DNA of 64,000 nt from Methylobacterium sp. J-030 (GCF_022829545.1 NZ_JAKSYM010000063.1:1-64000); one strand, 5' to 3'. Positions 32,650 to 42,973 are shown, numbered from the stretch's first letter. The notes: a model not told the origin generated them from the letters alone. Made by a program: numbers and translations.

Positions 32650-33647
32650 CCCTGATCCTCATGAGTATCCTCTCATGTGTGTATCTATAACGATCATCTC
32701 TCTCAGTGACCTGGGCCTGTAGGTGGACCCCAGGACTACCATTAGTAAATGGCATAAGGAAAAACCCCAGGAGCACAGCGGCTCCCAGGGGCAGACGTGG
32801 CGTGGTCTTTTTGATCGATGCGGAGCTAGCGAGAGAACGAAGGGGCTCCAGGTCCACTGCGGGATGGCTTCAGGAGGCGCCCAGCGGGTGGCTGATTTGA
32901 GCCCGTTTTCTCTGGAGGGGGCATTATTCGGCCCTTAAATCGACCTAACCCTCTGAACTATATCAGGAACCTTGCCTATGAAATCGACATGTCCGGAAGG
33001 GTCGCATGTTTGGGAATTTTAGCACACAAACAGACTCACGTCTCTGGTGCCCAAGAGTGAACCACGAAACGGATAACTATCGGACCAACAGTTCATGCTA
33101 CGAGCCTTCGGATCCGACCCGGAGCGCCATCGGAAGCCACCTCGGAGGCCCTGTGTTCTCTAGAGGGCCACCGTTGTGAACCCTAACAAGGCCTAACCCA
33201 CAGAACACTATCAGGAACCTTGCCCATCACGGACCACTTCCCCGAAACACGGTGGTCGCCAGGTTCTCTAAGGGGCCGTTTATCCAGGCCTTAAGTGGGT
33301 CCAAGCCTCTGAGCGTTCTTGTGAGCCCTGCTATTCGTAGAGGCTTCGTGTGGCACCCGTGTTCTCTAAAGGGTCTCCGTTGTGGCACTCAAGTGGGTCC
33401 AAGCTCCTGAGCAACCAACGTAACCAGGCTACTTAGCGGGACCATATGCGGCCCGTCTGTTCTCTAAAGGGTCGGTTATTCGGCCACCAAACCGCACCAA
33501 GGCGCTGAGGACACTCAGGGAATCACCTAGCGCGGGAGGAGCCTTGGGTATGGGCCGTGGGATGCCCCTGGAGTGCTCTAGGAAGCCCCGGGACGGCCGT
33601 GAGTGGTCTCTAGGGCGAGGGGGGGCTTGGGGGCGTCCTGGGGAGTC
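32650..33647. other. 998-bp non-coding region containing the repeat array
   Basis: This is the longest non-coding stretch of the element, between the polymerase-like gene and the HEPN-like gene, both on the minus strand. Frames here are short and lack coding signs. Besides the array, 33540-33650 is G-rich with short ctctaggg motifs that may be decayed extra copies. Confidence 0.5.
32908..33530. repeat. Array of five degenerate ~65-bp units spaced ~100 bp, candidate origin
   Basis: Five units begin with TTCTCTxxxGGG at 32908, 33156, 33264, 33362 and 33460. Each continues with a GGCC-containing stretch, then CTAACCC or GTCCAAGC, a TGAGC/TGAAC motif and often ATCAGGAA. The last four are 98-108 bp apart. 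The region has no gene and lies just upstream of the polymerase-like gene. Iteron-type replication origin, partition site or regulatory array are possible. Confidence 0.6.
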
Positions 33648-34253
33648 CTAGCGTGACTTATTCTGTCCGCCCAACTGCTTCCGCTGGGCTTTCTGGGACA
33701 TAGGTCGCCTAGCTTGGTGTAGATCCCGGTAGGCCTCATGAAACGGCAGCACTGAGAATGCTTCCTTCAGCCTCTCGCATATCTCAAGACCTTTAGCTGA
33801 GGTGATGATGATCGCGGACTCTGAGATTGACTTATTCTCGTAATAGTAAGGGTGCTTACCGTCTGTTGCTACATGAGACTGAGGCATGCCGAAGCTTAGG
33901 CTGTCATTGGCTATCAATCGACCCCGATATATGCCGTGACTGAGGACATTGCGGTTTTCGGAGAACTGCCGAATTTCTGGCGCCAACGCGTCCCAAGCCT
34001 GCAATCGTTTTTCGTCGGACTCTTCTTCTACCAGATAACCCAGGGTCTCTAGCTTTTGACTTATTGGAGCGCGCTTCAGTAACACGAAACCAATGCGGGG
34101 ATGGACTTGAGCCATCTTGAATAGGCTCATACTGATCAAGTGGTCTATTTCAGCCCCAACCATAATTATCTCGCCTATGGCGGCCCTAATACGTCGGGGT
34201 ATCCGATAGGGCGTAATGACTTCGCTGGACGGCTTGGGATTGTCAGGGTTCAT
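33648..34253 (-). CDS. HEPN-like protein (putative RNase)
   Basis: A 201-aa, mostly helical protein. The helix IMVGAEIDHLISMSLFKMA is followed by ENRNVLSHGIYRG, where Arg101 and His106 form an Rx4H motif like the catalytic motif of HEPN ribonucleases. The C-terminus is very basic (RRPMSQKAQRKQLGGQNKSR). HEPN proteins act as toxins or abortive-infection effectors. No clear antitoxin partner sits beside it. The family call is by motif and fold pattern only. Confidence 0.5.
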   Translation of the reverse strand: MNPDNPKPSSEVITPYRIPRRIRAAIGEIIMVGAEIDHLISMSLFKMAQVHPRIGFVLLKRAPISQKLETLGYLVEEESDEKRLQAWDALAPEIRQFSENRNVLSHGIYRGRLIANDSLSFGMPQSHVATDGKHPYYYENKSISESAIIITSAKGLEICERLKEAFSVLPFHEAYRDLHQARRPMSQKAQRKQLGGQNKSR

Positions 34254-34455
34254 GGACTGAATATGATTGAGGTTGCGGTAACTGACCAGCTAGCGGCCAT
34301 CCCCCGGTCCCGCTCACTGTCAAGCTAAGCGTACCGCCTCAGCCCACATCGCCTTTAATGTATTCGCTAGCGCCTCAGTGTCAGCCGAGAAGTTGACTGC
34401 TGTATGCCGAGACATTGGGGGCATCAGGTAAGATGATGAGAAGGGCAATCTGGCA

Positions 34456-34758
34456 TTGGGCACAGGCCGTCTTACAGATGTCTCGTGGTCCTATACGGGG
34501 GACGACGACACGTCGGAGGGATTGCTGATCCTCCAGGGCTCCAAATCTTCTGGCGCGCACGTGGTGACCGAGAAGGCTTATGTGAAGCGGATACTCACGG
34601 GCCGTTGGAGCCTCGTAAGCGTGCTTGATGACGCCACGTGGGTCCACTCGATCTACCCACGGTCAGGCAAGCTGCTGGTCACCCAAAATACCAGCACGGC
34701 TATGTCAGAATTATCTGGCGAGATGCTGAAGGGTACGTGTAGGGTGACGGTTAGGTAG
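34456..34758 (+). CDS. Hypothetical protein, doubtful
   Basis: A 100-aa frame from a TTG start, with beta-type alternation (WSYTGDDDTSEGLLILQGS) and no recognised domain. No good ribosome binding site is visible. It is the only frame of note between the HEPN-like gene and the next minus-strand gene. Confidence 0.3.
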   Translation: MGTGRLTDVSWSYTGDDDTSEGLLILQGSKSSGAHVVTEKAYVKRILTGRWSLVSVLDDATWVHSIYPRSGKLLVTQNTSTAMSELSGEMLKGTCRVTVR

Positions 34759-34778
34759 TGCTTTGCGTCTTTACCCGA

Positions 34779-35243
34779 TCAACTCCAGCCCCAAAACCCA
34801 CGAACTTGTCGAGCAGTATGGGCTGTTGGCGTCCATTGTGAATTTGCGATGGCAGCAAATGGGGCGCCGTAGGTAGAAACCCAGGTCGGCACTGGTTCCC
34901 CAAGCGTTAGAATTGATTCTATGACCGCGCCATTCTTGTCAAGTTCATCGATGTAATCGACGGCGTTGAATCCTGGGGCGACCGTGAGCCTTAATGTAAT
35001 TAGCAAATTTGCCCTACCTTTAGTGAACCGCGTCAGCTGCTGTTGAACCCAGTACTGAGGCGTCGGCGGTGTATGACCCTCGTTGACTGAGCTGACAACT
35101 GCTAAATTCAGTTCAAGCCATTGCCCGTTGGCTAGCTCAATACGTGCATCCCGCCCATTCCCGACTCCGGTTAATGCCCGAACAAGTGAGCCCTTACGGA
35201 CAGCCTTGCCACCCACCACGATCCAGCAATGAAGTCTAGTCAT
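34779..35243 (-). CDS. Hypothetical protein
   Basis: A 154-aa product starting MTRLHCWIVVGGKAVRKGSL. ATG 35243 is preceded by GGGAG five bases upstream. The N-terminal part looks like a small beta domain (VRALTGVGNGRDARIELANG). No family is recognised. It is one of two minus-strand genes between the HEPN-like gene and the right end of the element. Confidence 0.5.
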   Translation of the reverse strand: MTRLHCWIVVGGKAVRKGSLVRALTGVGNGRDARIELANGQWLELNLAVVSSVNEGHTPPTPQYWVQQQLTRFTKGRANLLITLRLTVAPGFNAVDYIDELDKNGAVIESILTLGEPVPTWVSTYGAPFAAIANSQWTPTAHTARQVRGFWGWS

Positions 35244-35303
35244 CACGTCTCCCTTGAAATCAGGAGCCTTGTCTGCTCGGCTCAGAAAGATAGACCGCTC
35301 GAA

Positions 35304-35618
35304 TCAGCCCCTGTGATTGCTACGCGGCTTTGTTGATATGCAACGCGGCGTGAAGGGTCTCAGAGCCTTCCAGAAGGCAACCAGGGAGAAGCCTGCGAAC
35401 CAAGACCCTAGGATTGCCATCTGCGCCCCACGCCAGAATGGGGGCCAATCCAGCAGGTAGCGGAGCCTGTGGGATGATGGTGTCCAGGAGGAATCTGCGT
35501 AGGTCGGGGCGGACCACAGCATCAGCGAGCCGATACCCAACAGGAAGACACCAGCCCCAGCGGCCTGTAGGCGGTCCCTGAGTGTCGGTGGGAAGTCGTC
35601 AGGCTCAAACAGCGGCAT
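35304..35618 (-). CDS. Hypothetical membrane protein
   Basis: A 104-aa product with two membrane segments (AGAGVFLLGIGSLMLW and GAQMAILGSWFAGFSLVAFW) and short basic ends. No domain is recognised. It is the gene closest to the right attachment site. Confidence 0.5.
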   Translation of the reverse strand: MPLFEPDDFPPTLRDRLQAAGAGVFLLGIGSLMLWSAPTYADSSWTPSSHRLRYLLDWPPFWRGAQMAILGSWFAGFSLVAFWKALRPFTPRCISTKPRSNHRG

Positions 35619-35677
35619 GGCACATCATAGCGCTCTGATGGACCACTGAAGCCACTGTGCGTGTTCCGGTTAGGATG

Positions 35678-35706
35678 CTCGCTGGCACAATCTGGGCACA
35701 GTGAGA
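35678..35706. repeat. 29-bp direct repeat near right end of the element
   Basis: Second copy of the repeat at 23349-23377, identical and in the same orientation, 162 bp inside the right core repeat. No gene starts next to it, which argues for a recombination role over a promoter role. Confidence 0.7.
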
Positions 35707-35796
35707 GCCGGCACCCGGCCCTCCTTTGGCTGACCCTAGGCTTGACCCAGGGCCCGATAGTCACCTAGGCTCCTCTAGCTAACAGCTTGTTTTGAA

Positions 35797-35943
35797 GGAG
35801 CTTTCGGTCCGTTTCAGGCCCTACGTATGGATCACCTTCCCATACGCATCCAACACGCTCTCGTGCAACATCTCGCTGAGCGTCGGGTGCGGGAACACCG
35901 TGTGCATCAGCTCCTCCTCGGTGCTCTCCAGGTTCATCGCCAC
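35797..35943. other. attR: element-supplied 3' end of lpdA
   Basis: Counterpart of 23111-23257. The 75 bp at 35869-35943 are the identical core, covering codons for AMNLESTEE to PHPTLSEM. The remaining 72 bp are brought by the element. They restore the last codons (LHESVLDAYGKVIHT) with mostly synonymous changes and end in TAG instead of TGA. Similarity continues about 24 bp past the stop. Confidence 0.88.
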
Positions 35944-37260
35944 CACGTAGCCCTGGATCAGCTCGGTCACCTCGGCGCCGACCATGTGGGCGCCCAGCAG
36001 CTGGCCGGTCTTGGCGTCGAACACGGTCTTGATCAGCCCGTCCGGCTCGCCGAGCGCGATCGCCTTGCCGTTGCCCGCGAACGGGAAGCGGCCGACCTTC
36101 ACGGCAAACCCCTGCTCCTTGGCCTTGGCCTCGGTCAGCCCGACGCTGGCGATCTGCGGCTGGCAATAGGTGCAGCCCGGGATCTTGGCCTTGTCCATCG
36201 GGTGGGTGTGCAGGCCCTTAATGGTCTCGATGCAGAGGACGCCCTCGTGCTCGGCCTTGTGGGCGAGCATCGGCGGGCCGGCGACGTCGCCGATCGCGTA
36301 GAGTCCGGGCACGTTGGTGCGGCCGAGCCCGTCCGTCACCACGATCCCGCGCTCGATCGTTACCCCGAGCTTTTCGAGGCCGATGCCCTCGATGTTGCCG
36401 ACAACGCCCACCGCCGAGATCAGCTTCTTGGCCGTGATAGTCTGTGACTTGCCGTCGCCGCCCTCGATCGTCGCCGTGACCGAATCCGCGCCCTTCTCGA
36501 CCTTCGTGACCTTGGCGCCGGTGAGGATCTTGATCCCCTGCTTCTCAAAGCGCTTGCGGGCGAGGCCGGCGATCTCGGCATCCTCCACGGGCAGGATCTG
36601 CGGCAGCAGCTCCACCACGGTCACCTCGGCGCCCATGGTGCGGTAGAACGAGGCGAACTCGATCCCGATCGCGCCCGAGCCCATCACCAGCAGGCTCTTG
36701 GGCATCGTCTCGGGGACCATGGCCTCGTAGTAGGTCCAGATCAGCTTCTTGTCGGGCTCGATCCCGGGGATCGCCCGGGGGCGCGCGCCGGTCGCCACGA
36801 TGATGTGCTTGGCGCCGTAGGTGCCGGCGCCCTTGGCGCCCTTCGGGGCTTCGGCGCGCTGGGTCGCCTTCACGGTGACCTGGCCGGGCTGGTTGCCCTT
36901 CGCGACGCTGTCGACCGCCGCCTCGCCCCAGATCACGTCGACCTTGTTCTTCTTGAGCAGCATGCCGACGCCGCCGTTGAGCCGGCCCGAGACGCCCCGG
37001 GAGCGCTTCACGATCGCGGCGGTGTCGAACCCGACTTTTTCCACCGTCAGACCGTAATCGCCGGCGTGCTGGAAGTAGTGGTAGATTTCGGCCGAGCGGA
37101 GCAGGGCCTTGGTGGGGATGCAGCCCCAGTTCAGGCAGATGCCACCAAGATGCTCGCGGTCGACCACGGCGGTCTTGAAGCCGAGCTGCGCCGCCCGGAT
37201 CGCCGTGACGTAGCCGCCGGGCCCGGCGCCGATGATGAGGACGTCGTAGGTGTCGGACAT
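35821..37260 (-). CDS. lpdA: Dihydrolipoamide dehydrogenase (E3)
   Basis: E3 reoxidises the lipoyl groups of the pyruvate dehydrogenase complex with FAD and NAD. The 479-aa protein has the FAD site IIGAGPGGYVTAIRAAQLG, redox disulfide CLNWGC (Cys42/Cys47), NAD site VMGSGAIGIEFASF, second FAD motif YAIGDVAG and the C-terminal catalytic FPHPTLSE. The last 15 codons come from the mobile element, yet the protein is complete. It closes the pdh gene cluster. Confidence 0.97.
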   Translation of the reverse strand: MSDTYDVLIIGAGPGGYVTAIRAAQLGFKTAVVDREHLGGICLNWGCIPTKALLRSAEIYHYFQHAGDYGLTVEKVGFDTAAIVKRSRGVSGRLNGGVGMLLKKNKVDVIWGEAAVDSVAKGNQPGQVTVKATQRAEAPKGAKGAGTYGAKHIIVATGARPRAIPGIEPDKKLIWTYYEAMVPETMPKSLLVMGSGAIGIEFASFYRTMGAEVTVVELLPQILPVEDAEIAGLARKRFEKQGIKILTGAKVTKVEKGADSVTATIEGGDGKSQTITAKKLISAVGVVGNIEGIGLEKLGVTIERGIVVTDGLGRTNVPGLYAIGDVAGPPMLAHKAEHEGVLCIETIKGLHTHPMDKAKIPGCTYCQPQIASVGLTEAKAKEQGFAVKVGRFPFAGNGKAIALGEPDGLIKTVFDAKTGQLLGAHMVGAEVTELIQGYVVAMNLESTEEELMHTVFPHPTLSEMLHESVLDAYGKVIHT

Positions 37261-37315
37261 CGTGTCTCAGCTCTCCGCTGTGGGGCGCGCGACCGCACCG
37301 TCGTTGACGCGGCGA

Positions 37316-37564
37316 TCAGGACGAGGTCTTCAGCGCGTTCAGCCGCTGCTCCATGGCCTTGATCGTCTTCTTGATCGCCTGGAGATCCGCCTTCGCCTGC
37401 GTGCCGAGGCCGGTCTCGTAGGCGACGTAGATCTCCAGTTCTTCGAGCTTCTCGGTATGACCCGTCAGGGTTGTCTTGATCGCTGCGACATCGCGCTTCA
37501 CCTCGGCGATGTCGCTCTGCATCCGTTGAAAGGCGAGCAGAACCGGATCGGTGACTTCGGACAC
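37316..37564 (-). CDS. Small coiled-coil protein in the pdh cluster
   Basis: An 82-aa product starting MSEVTDPVLLAFQRMQSDIAEVKRD. Nearly the whole chain has heptad-type spacing (IKTTLTGHTEKLEELEIYV, IKKTIKAMEQRLNAL), so it should form a coiled coil. It lies 45 bp after pdhC and 55 bp before lpdA on the same strand. Function unknown; it may be an unrelated passenger in the operon. Confidence 0.65.
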   Translation of the reverse strand: MSEVTDPVLLAFQRMQSDIAEVKRDVAAIKTTLTGHTEKLEELEIYVAYETGLGTQAKADLQAIKKTIKAMEQRLNALKTSS

Positions 37565-37609
37565 GCGACTCTGCTTTGATCGCTCAGGCGATCATAGCAG
37601 AGTCGCCCC

Positions 37610-39043
37610 TCACACCAGCATGCCCATCGGGTTCTCGATCAGCCCCTTGAAGGCTGAGACCAGCTCCGCGCCGAGCGCCCCGTCGAGCACCCGGTGGTCG
37701 CACGACAGGGTCGCGGTCATCACTTGGACCACCGCCGGGGCCCCATCCTTCACGACCACGCGCTTCTCGCCCGCGCCCACCGCCAGGATGCTCGATTGCG
37801 GCGGGTTGATCACCGCGGTGAAGTGCTTGATGCCGAACATGCCGAGGTTCGACACCGAGGTGACGCCGCCTTGGTACTCCTCGGGCTTCAACTTCTTGGC
37901 GCGGGCGCGCGCCGCAAAATCCTTCATCTCGTTGGAGATGGTCGAGAGCGTCTTCTCGTTCGCCCGGCGGATCACCGGGGTGAACAGCCCGCCGTCGATC
38001 GCCACCGCGACGCCGACCTCGGCGTTCTTGAACCGCAGGATCCGGTCCTCGGCCCAGACCGCGTTGGCGGCCGGGACGCGGGTCAGCGCGAGGCCCATCG
38101 CCTTGATGACGAAGTCGTTCACCGAGAGCTTGAAGGCGGGCTTGCCGTCCTTGTCCTTGGCCGCGGAGCCGTTCAGCGTCTCGCGCAGCTTCATCAGGGC
38201 GTCGAGCTCGCAATCCACCGTGAGATAGAAGTGCGGCGCCACCTGCATCGCCTCGGTGAGGCGCTTGGCGATGGTCTTGCGCATGCCGTCGAGCGGCACC
38301 TCCTCGTAGGAATCCTTGGCGAAGAAGCCCTTGACCTGATCGGTCGTGAGCCCGGCCGGCGCCCCGCCCGCGGGGGCGGCTTTCGGGGCGGGGGCTGCCG
38401 CCTTCGGTGCCTCGGCGGCGGGCTGCGCGGCGGCGGGGGCCTTGGTGGCGCCGGAGGCCTTCGCGGCCTGGACGTCGCGGGCGATGATGCGGCCGTGCGG
38501 CCCGCTGCCCTGGACGGCGCCGAGGTCCACGCCCTCCTGCTTGGCGATCCGCCGGGCGAGCGGCGAGGCGAAGACCCGGCCGCCCGAACCGGCCTGGGCA
38601 CCGGCCTGCGGCGCCCCGCTCGGTTGCGCGCCTTCCGGCGCGGCGTTCACCCGCTCGTACGACATGTGGCCGCCGCCGGGGGTGGTGTTCTGGTCGGCCG
38701 CCGAGGCGTCCACCTTGAGTTCCGCCTTGGACTCGGGCTTGGCCGCGCCGTTGGAGCCCGCCTTCGGCGCCCCGCCGGCCGCAGCCGCCGACACGTCCTC
38801 GCCCTCGCCCGCGATGATGGCGATCAGGTCGTTGACCGGCACGTCCGCGGTGCCCTCGGGCACGAGGATCTTGGCGAGCACGCCCTCGTCGATCGCCTCC
38901 ACCTCCATGGTGGCCTTGTCGGTCTCGATCTCGGCCAGCACGTCGCCGGACTTGATCGCGTCGCCCTCCTTCTTCAGCCACTTGGCGAGGTTGCCCTTCT
39001 CCATGGTGGGCGAGAGCGCGGGCATCAGCACGTTGATCGGCAT
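37610..39043 (-). CDS. pdhC: Pyruvate dehydrogenase E2, dihydrolipoamide acetyltransferase
   Basis: E2 forms the core of the complex and transfers acetyl to CoA. The 477-aa protein has an N-terminal lipoyl domain ([15 protein letters not shown] with the lipoyl Lys), an Ala/Pro linker, a peripheral-subunit-binding domain ([16 protein letters not shown]...GRIIARDV) and the catalytic domain ending in [15 protein letters not shown] with the active His. ATG 39043 starts 4 bases after the Uma2-family stop. The lipoyl-coding DNA is nearly identical to that in pdhB. Confidence 0.96.
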   Translation of the reverse strand: MPINVLMPALSPTMEKGNLAKWLKKEGDAIKSGDVLAEIETDKATMEVEAIDEGVLAKILVPEGTADVPVNDLIAIIAGEGEDVSAAAAGGAPKAGSNGAAKPESKAELKVDASAADQNTTPGGGHMSYERVNAAPEGAQPSGAPQAGAQAGSGGRVFASPLARRIAKQEGVDLGAVQGSGPHGRIIARDVQAAKASGATKAPAAAQPAAEAPKAAAPAPKAAPAGGAPAGLTTDQVKGFFAKDSYEEVPLDGMRKTIAKRLTEAMQVAPHFYLTVDCELDALMKLRETLNGSAAKDKDGKPAFKLSVNDFVIKAMGLALTRVPAANAVWAEDRILRFKNAEVGVAVAIDGGLFTPVIRRANEKTLSTISNEMKDFAARARAKKLKPEEYQGGVTSVSNLGMFGIKHFTAVINPPQSSILAVGAGEKRVVVKDGAPAVVQVMTATLSCDHRVLDGALGAELVSAFKGLIENPMGMLV

Positions 39044-39047
39044 GGCA

Positions 39048-39647
39048 TCAGGTCTCGGGCTGGGCCGGGGCGGCCGGATCGTCGAAGGGGAAGAGGTCGT
39101 CGAGGGGGAACGGCACGGCGTCGAAGGGCGCGAGCGCCACGGTCTCGCCGCGCTGGATCGTGGCGAGGAGCACCCAGCGCCCATCCGTGAGAGCGAAGCC
39201 TTCCAGCACGCCCGACGTCGGATCGAGCAGCCAGAGATGGCCGACGCCGGACCCGGCGTAGATCCGGCGCTTCGGCCCGCGACCGAGGCGAGTCGTTGAC
39301 GGCGAGAGAATCTCGCAGATCCAATCCGGAGGCGTCTCGATGAAGGCATCCTCGGGTTCGGTCGGCATCCGCTCGCGGCGCCAGCCCGCAAGATCGGGCA
39401 CGACCACCTGGGATCCGAGGTGAAGTTCCGGCTCGATGATGAAGACCCATCCGCCGGGGCCGCCGCGGCCGCGTGCGAACGGCCGATCCAGCTCGCCCGA
39501 CAGGCGCGCCGCGGCGATGCCGTGCCGGGGCCTCGGCCGCGGATGCGTCTCCAGCACCCCGTCGATGATCTCGGCGACGCGATGCCCCGGGACCGCCTCC
39601 AGATCCGCGTAGGTCGCCTGCCGGACAGCCGCCTCAGCCATGGGCAT
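39048..39647 (-). CDS. Uma2 family (DUF820) endonuclease-like protein
   Basis: A 199-aa product with the PD-(D/E)XK pattern of Uma2 proteins: VVVPDLAGW (Asp85), [10 protein letters not shown] (Glu112) and a downstream Lys ([13 protein letters not shown], Lys126). The family is widespread and abundant in cyanobacteria and Methylobacterium, with unknown biological role. Here it lies inside the pdh operon between DUF5076 and pdhC. The start may be the ATG at 39647 or the one at 39641. Confidence 0.8.
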   Translation of the reverse strand: MPMAEAAVRQATYADLEAVPGHRVAEIIDGVLETHPRPRPRHGIAAARLSGELDRPFARGRGGPGGWVFIIEPELHLGSQVVVPDLAGWRRERMPTEPEDAFIETPPDWICEILSPSTTRLGRGPKRRIYAGSGVGHLWLLDPTSGVLEGFALTDGRWVLLATIQRGETVALAPFDAVPFPLDDLFPFDDPAAPAQPET

Positions 39648-39656
39648 GTGCCATCG

Positions 39657-39944
39657 CTAGTTGAGGCCGCCGGGGTCGAGCCCCTCGGCCTCCCACCCGG
39701 CCCGGATGCGCTCGACCGCCTCCTCCTCCGACATGTCGGTCTCCAGCGCGTAGGCGCGGGCGGCCTGCCGGGCGAGGTCGGCCAGCAGCCGGCCCCAGGT
39801 CGCGGGATCGTCGAACGAGCGGCGCAGCGCCACGCTCACCGCGCCGTCGACCACGGCGGCGCGCAGAACCTCGATGCCGCCCTGGTCCAGGGCGTCGGGC
39901 GGGATGGCGAGTTCGGCAAATTCGTTGCTGGAATCTTGGCTCAT
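39657..39944 (-). CDS. DUF5076-like protein
   Basis: A 95-aa acidic protein ([23 protein letters not shown]) with the conserved [27 protein letters not shown] segment typical of DUF5076. This family is commonly found next to pdhB in alphaproteobacteria. The function is unknown; its fixed location suggests a link to the PDH complex. Confidence 0.75.
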   Translation of the reverse strand: MSQDSSNEFAELAIPPDALDQGGIEVLRAAVVDGAVSVALRRSFDDPATWGRLLADLARQAARAYALETDMSEEEAVERIRAGWEAEGLDPGGLN

Positions 39945-40002
39945 GGCGCGCCGGCTGTTCCTCGATCCTCGCCGGGGCGGGCGACCGGCGCCCGCGCGCC
40001 GG

Positions 40003-41448
<1,446 letters not shown>

Positions 41449-41502
41449 GCTCAGCTCTGCGGTCGTCTTTTCGGTCGGGGCGGCCAGGGTTTCAGGATCG
41501 CG

Positions 41503-42570
41503 CTAGGCGTGCGCATCCAACAGGATATCGGTCCAGAGTTCCGAGGGATCGGGCTCGGGATCGTTGGTGGCGAACTCGGCCGAGGCGTTGACGACTTCAC
41601 GGACCTTGGCATCCGTCGCCTTCAGATCGGCCTCGGGCACCCCATGCAGTTCGAGCAGGCGCTTGCGCACCATCTCGATCGGGTCGTGCTCGTCGCGCAT
41701 CTTCGAGACCTCGTCCTTGGTCCGGTACTTGGCCGGGTCGGACATGGAATGGCCGCGATAGCGGTAGGTCTGCATCTCCAGGATGTAGGGGCCCTGGCCG
41801 GTGCGGGCGTGCTCGATCGCCCGGGTGGCCGCCTCGCGGACGGTGCGCACGTCCATGCCGTCGACCTGCTCGCCCGGGATGCCGAAGGAGAGGCCGCGCT
41901 TCGAGAAGTCGGTCTGCGCCGAGGCCCGGGCCACCGAGGTGCCCATGGCGTAGCGATTGTTCTCGATCACGTAGACGACTGGCAGCTTCCAGAGGGCCGC
42001 CATGTTGAAGCTCTCGTAGACCTGGCCCTGGTTGGCGGCGCCGTCGCCCATGTAGGTCAGGCTGACCTTGCCGTTCTCCCGGTAATGGTCGGCGAAGGCG
42101 AGACCCGTACCGAGCGAGACCTGCGCGCCGACGATGCCGTGGCCGCCGAAGAACTGCTTCTCGCGGCTGAACATGTGCATCGAGCCGCCCTTGCCGCGGC
42201 TGTAGCCGCCGCGGCGCCCGGTCAGCTCGGCCATCACGCCCTTCGGGTCCATGCCGCAGGCCAGCATGTGGCCGTGGTCGCGATAGCCGGTGATGACCTG
42301 GTCGCCGTCGACCGAGGCCATCTGCATGCCGATCACCACGGCCTCCTGGCCGATATAGAGGTGGCAGAAGCCGCCGATCAGGCCCATGCCGTAGAGCTGG
42401 CCGGCCTTCTCCTCGAAGCGCCGGATCAGCAGCATCTCGTGATAGGCGTGGAGATCTTCGTCGCGGCTGAACTGCGGCATGTTGGGTGCCGGCTTGTGCG
42501 CCTCGGCGACTTGAGGGTTCGCGGGCTGCGAAGACGAAGCCTCCTTTGCAGGCTCTTTGGCGGCGTCCAT
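41503..42570 (-). CDS. pdhA: Pyruvate dehydrogenase E1 component, alpha subunit
   Basis: The 355-aa subunit binds thiamine diphosphate through GDGAANQGQVYESFNMA (GDG...N motif) and shows GGSMHMFSREKQFFGGHGIVGAQ and YRYRGHSMSDPAKYRTK, including the phosphorylation-loop-like region. The first ~45 residues are a Pro/Ala-rich extension. It heads the pdhA-pdhB-DUF5076-Uma2-pdhC-lpdA set. Confidence 0.96.
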   Translation of the reverse strand: MDAAKEPAKEASSSQPANPQVAEAHKPAPNMPQFSRDEDLHAYHEMLLIRRFEEKAGQLYGMGLIGGFCHLYIGQEAVVIGMQMASVDGDQVITGYRDHGHMLACGMDPKGVMAELTGRRGGYSRGKGGSMHMFSREKQFFGGHGIVGAQVSLGTGLAFADHYRENGKVSLTYMGDGAANQGQVYESFNMAALWKLPVVYVIENNRYAMGTSVARASAQTDFSKRGLSFGIPGEQVDGMDVRTVREAATRAIEHARTGQGPYILEMQTYRYRGHSMSDPAKYRTKDEVSKMRDEHDPIEMVRKRLLELHGVPEADLKATDAKVREVVNASAEFATNDPEPDPSELWTDILLDAHA

Positions 42571-42973
42571 CGGCGCTCTCCCCGTGATTCCACGCGACGT
42601 GGTGGGGGTGTAGGACAGCGCCGATGGGAAAGCGAGGGCTGCCGCTCTGACAGGAAGCCGCTGTTGTCAGAGGGTTTTCGGGACTAAGGCCTCGTTGGGA
42701 TCGCGGTTGTCCTCCCGGGGCCGGCACGCGATGCGATGCGGGCTCGGAGACTGCAGGCCAATGTGGCCCTCGCGGCCGAACTGTCGGGCAAGATCCTCAA
42801 TCAGTGGGGCGAAGAGGCTCTCCGAAGAGCGGTCGAACAGGCAGCGGCCGGAGCGCACCGCATGCGACCGCGACGGTCTCGGCGTTCTCAAATCCGGTCT
42901 TACCCGACGTGAAGCACTGGGCCACTCTTCGTGCGCGGGGGACCCTGCTCTCGGCAAAACCCCGCCAGACGCA
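42571..42973. other. Intergenic region between ftsB and pdhA
   Basis: 403 bp upstream of pdhA. A minus-strand frame (42667-42957) is open but Arg/Pro/Ser-rich without domain or ribosome site. The pdh promoter should be here; none is obvious. Confidence 0.35.

Larger units (their letters stand above)
23183..35943. mobile_element. Integrative element inserted in the 3' end of lpdA (about 12.7 kb)
   Basis: Bounded by the perfect 75-bp direct repeat at 23183-23257 and 35869-35943, with a tyrosine integrase just inside the left end. Its genes are visibly less GC-rich than the flanking chromosome. Contents: integrase, NDT/TIR-like protein, winged-helix regulator, serine resolvase, RusA-like resolvase, PD-(D/E)XK nuclease, polymerase-like replicase, repeat array, HEPN-like protein and unknowns. 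No conjugation, capsid or packaging genes were recognised, so it is best described as a small integrative or satellite-like element. Excision would leave a circle of about 12,686 bp. Confidence 0.88.

Noticed and set aside
32908..33530. CRISPR array
   Set aside because: Units are ~100 bp apart, degenerate, and lack short identical repeats with unique spacers; no cas genes are nearby.
42667..42957. Minus-strand 96-codon frame upstream of pdhA
   Set aside because: Arg/Pro/Ser-rich, no ribosome site, no recognisable family.
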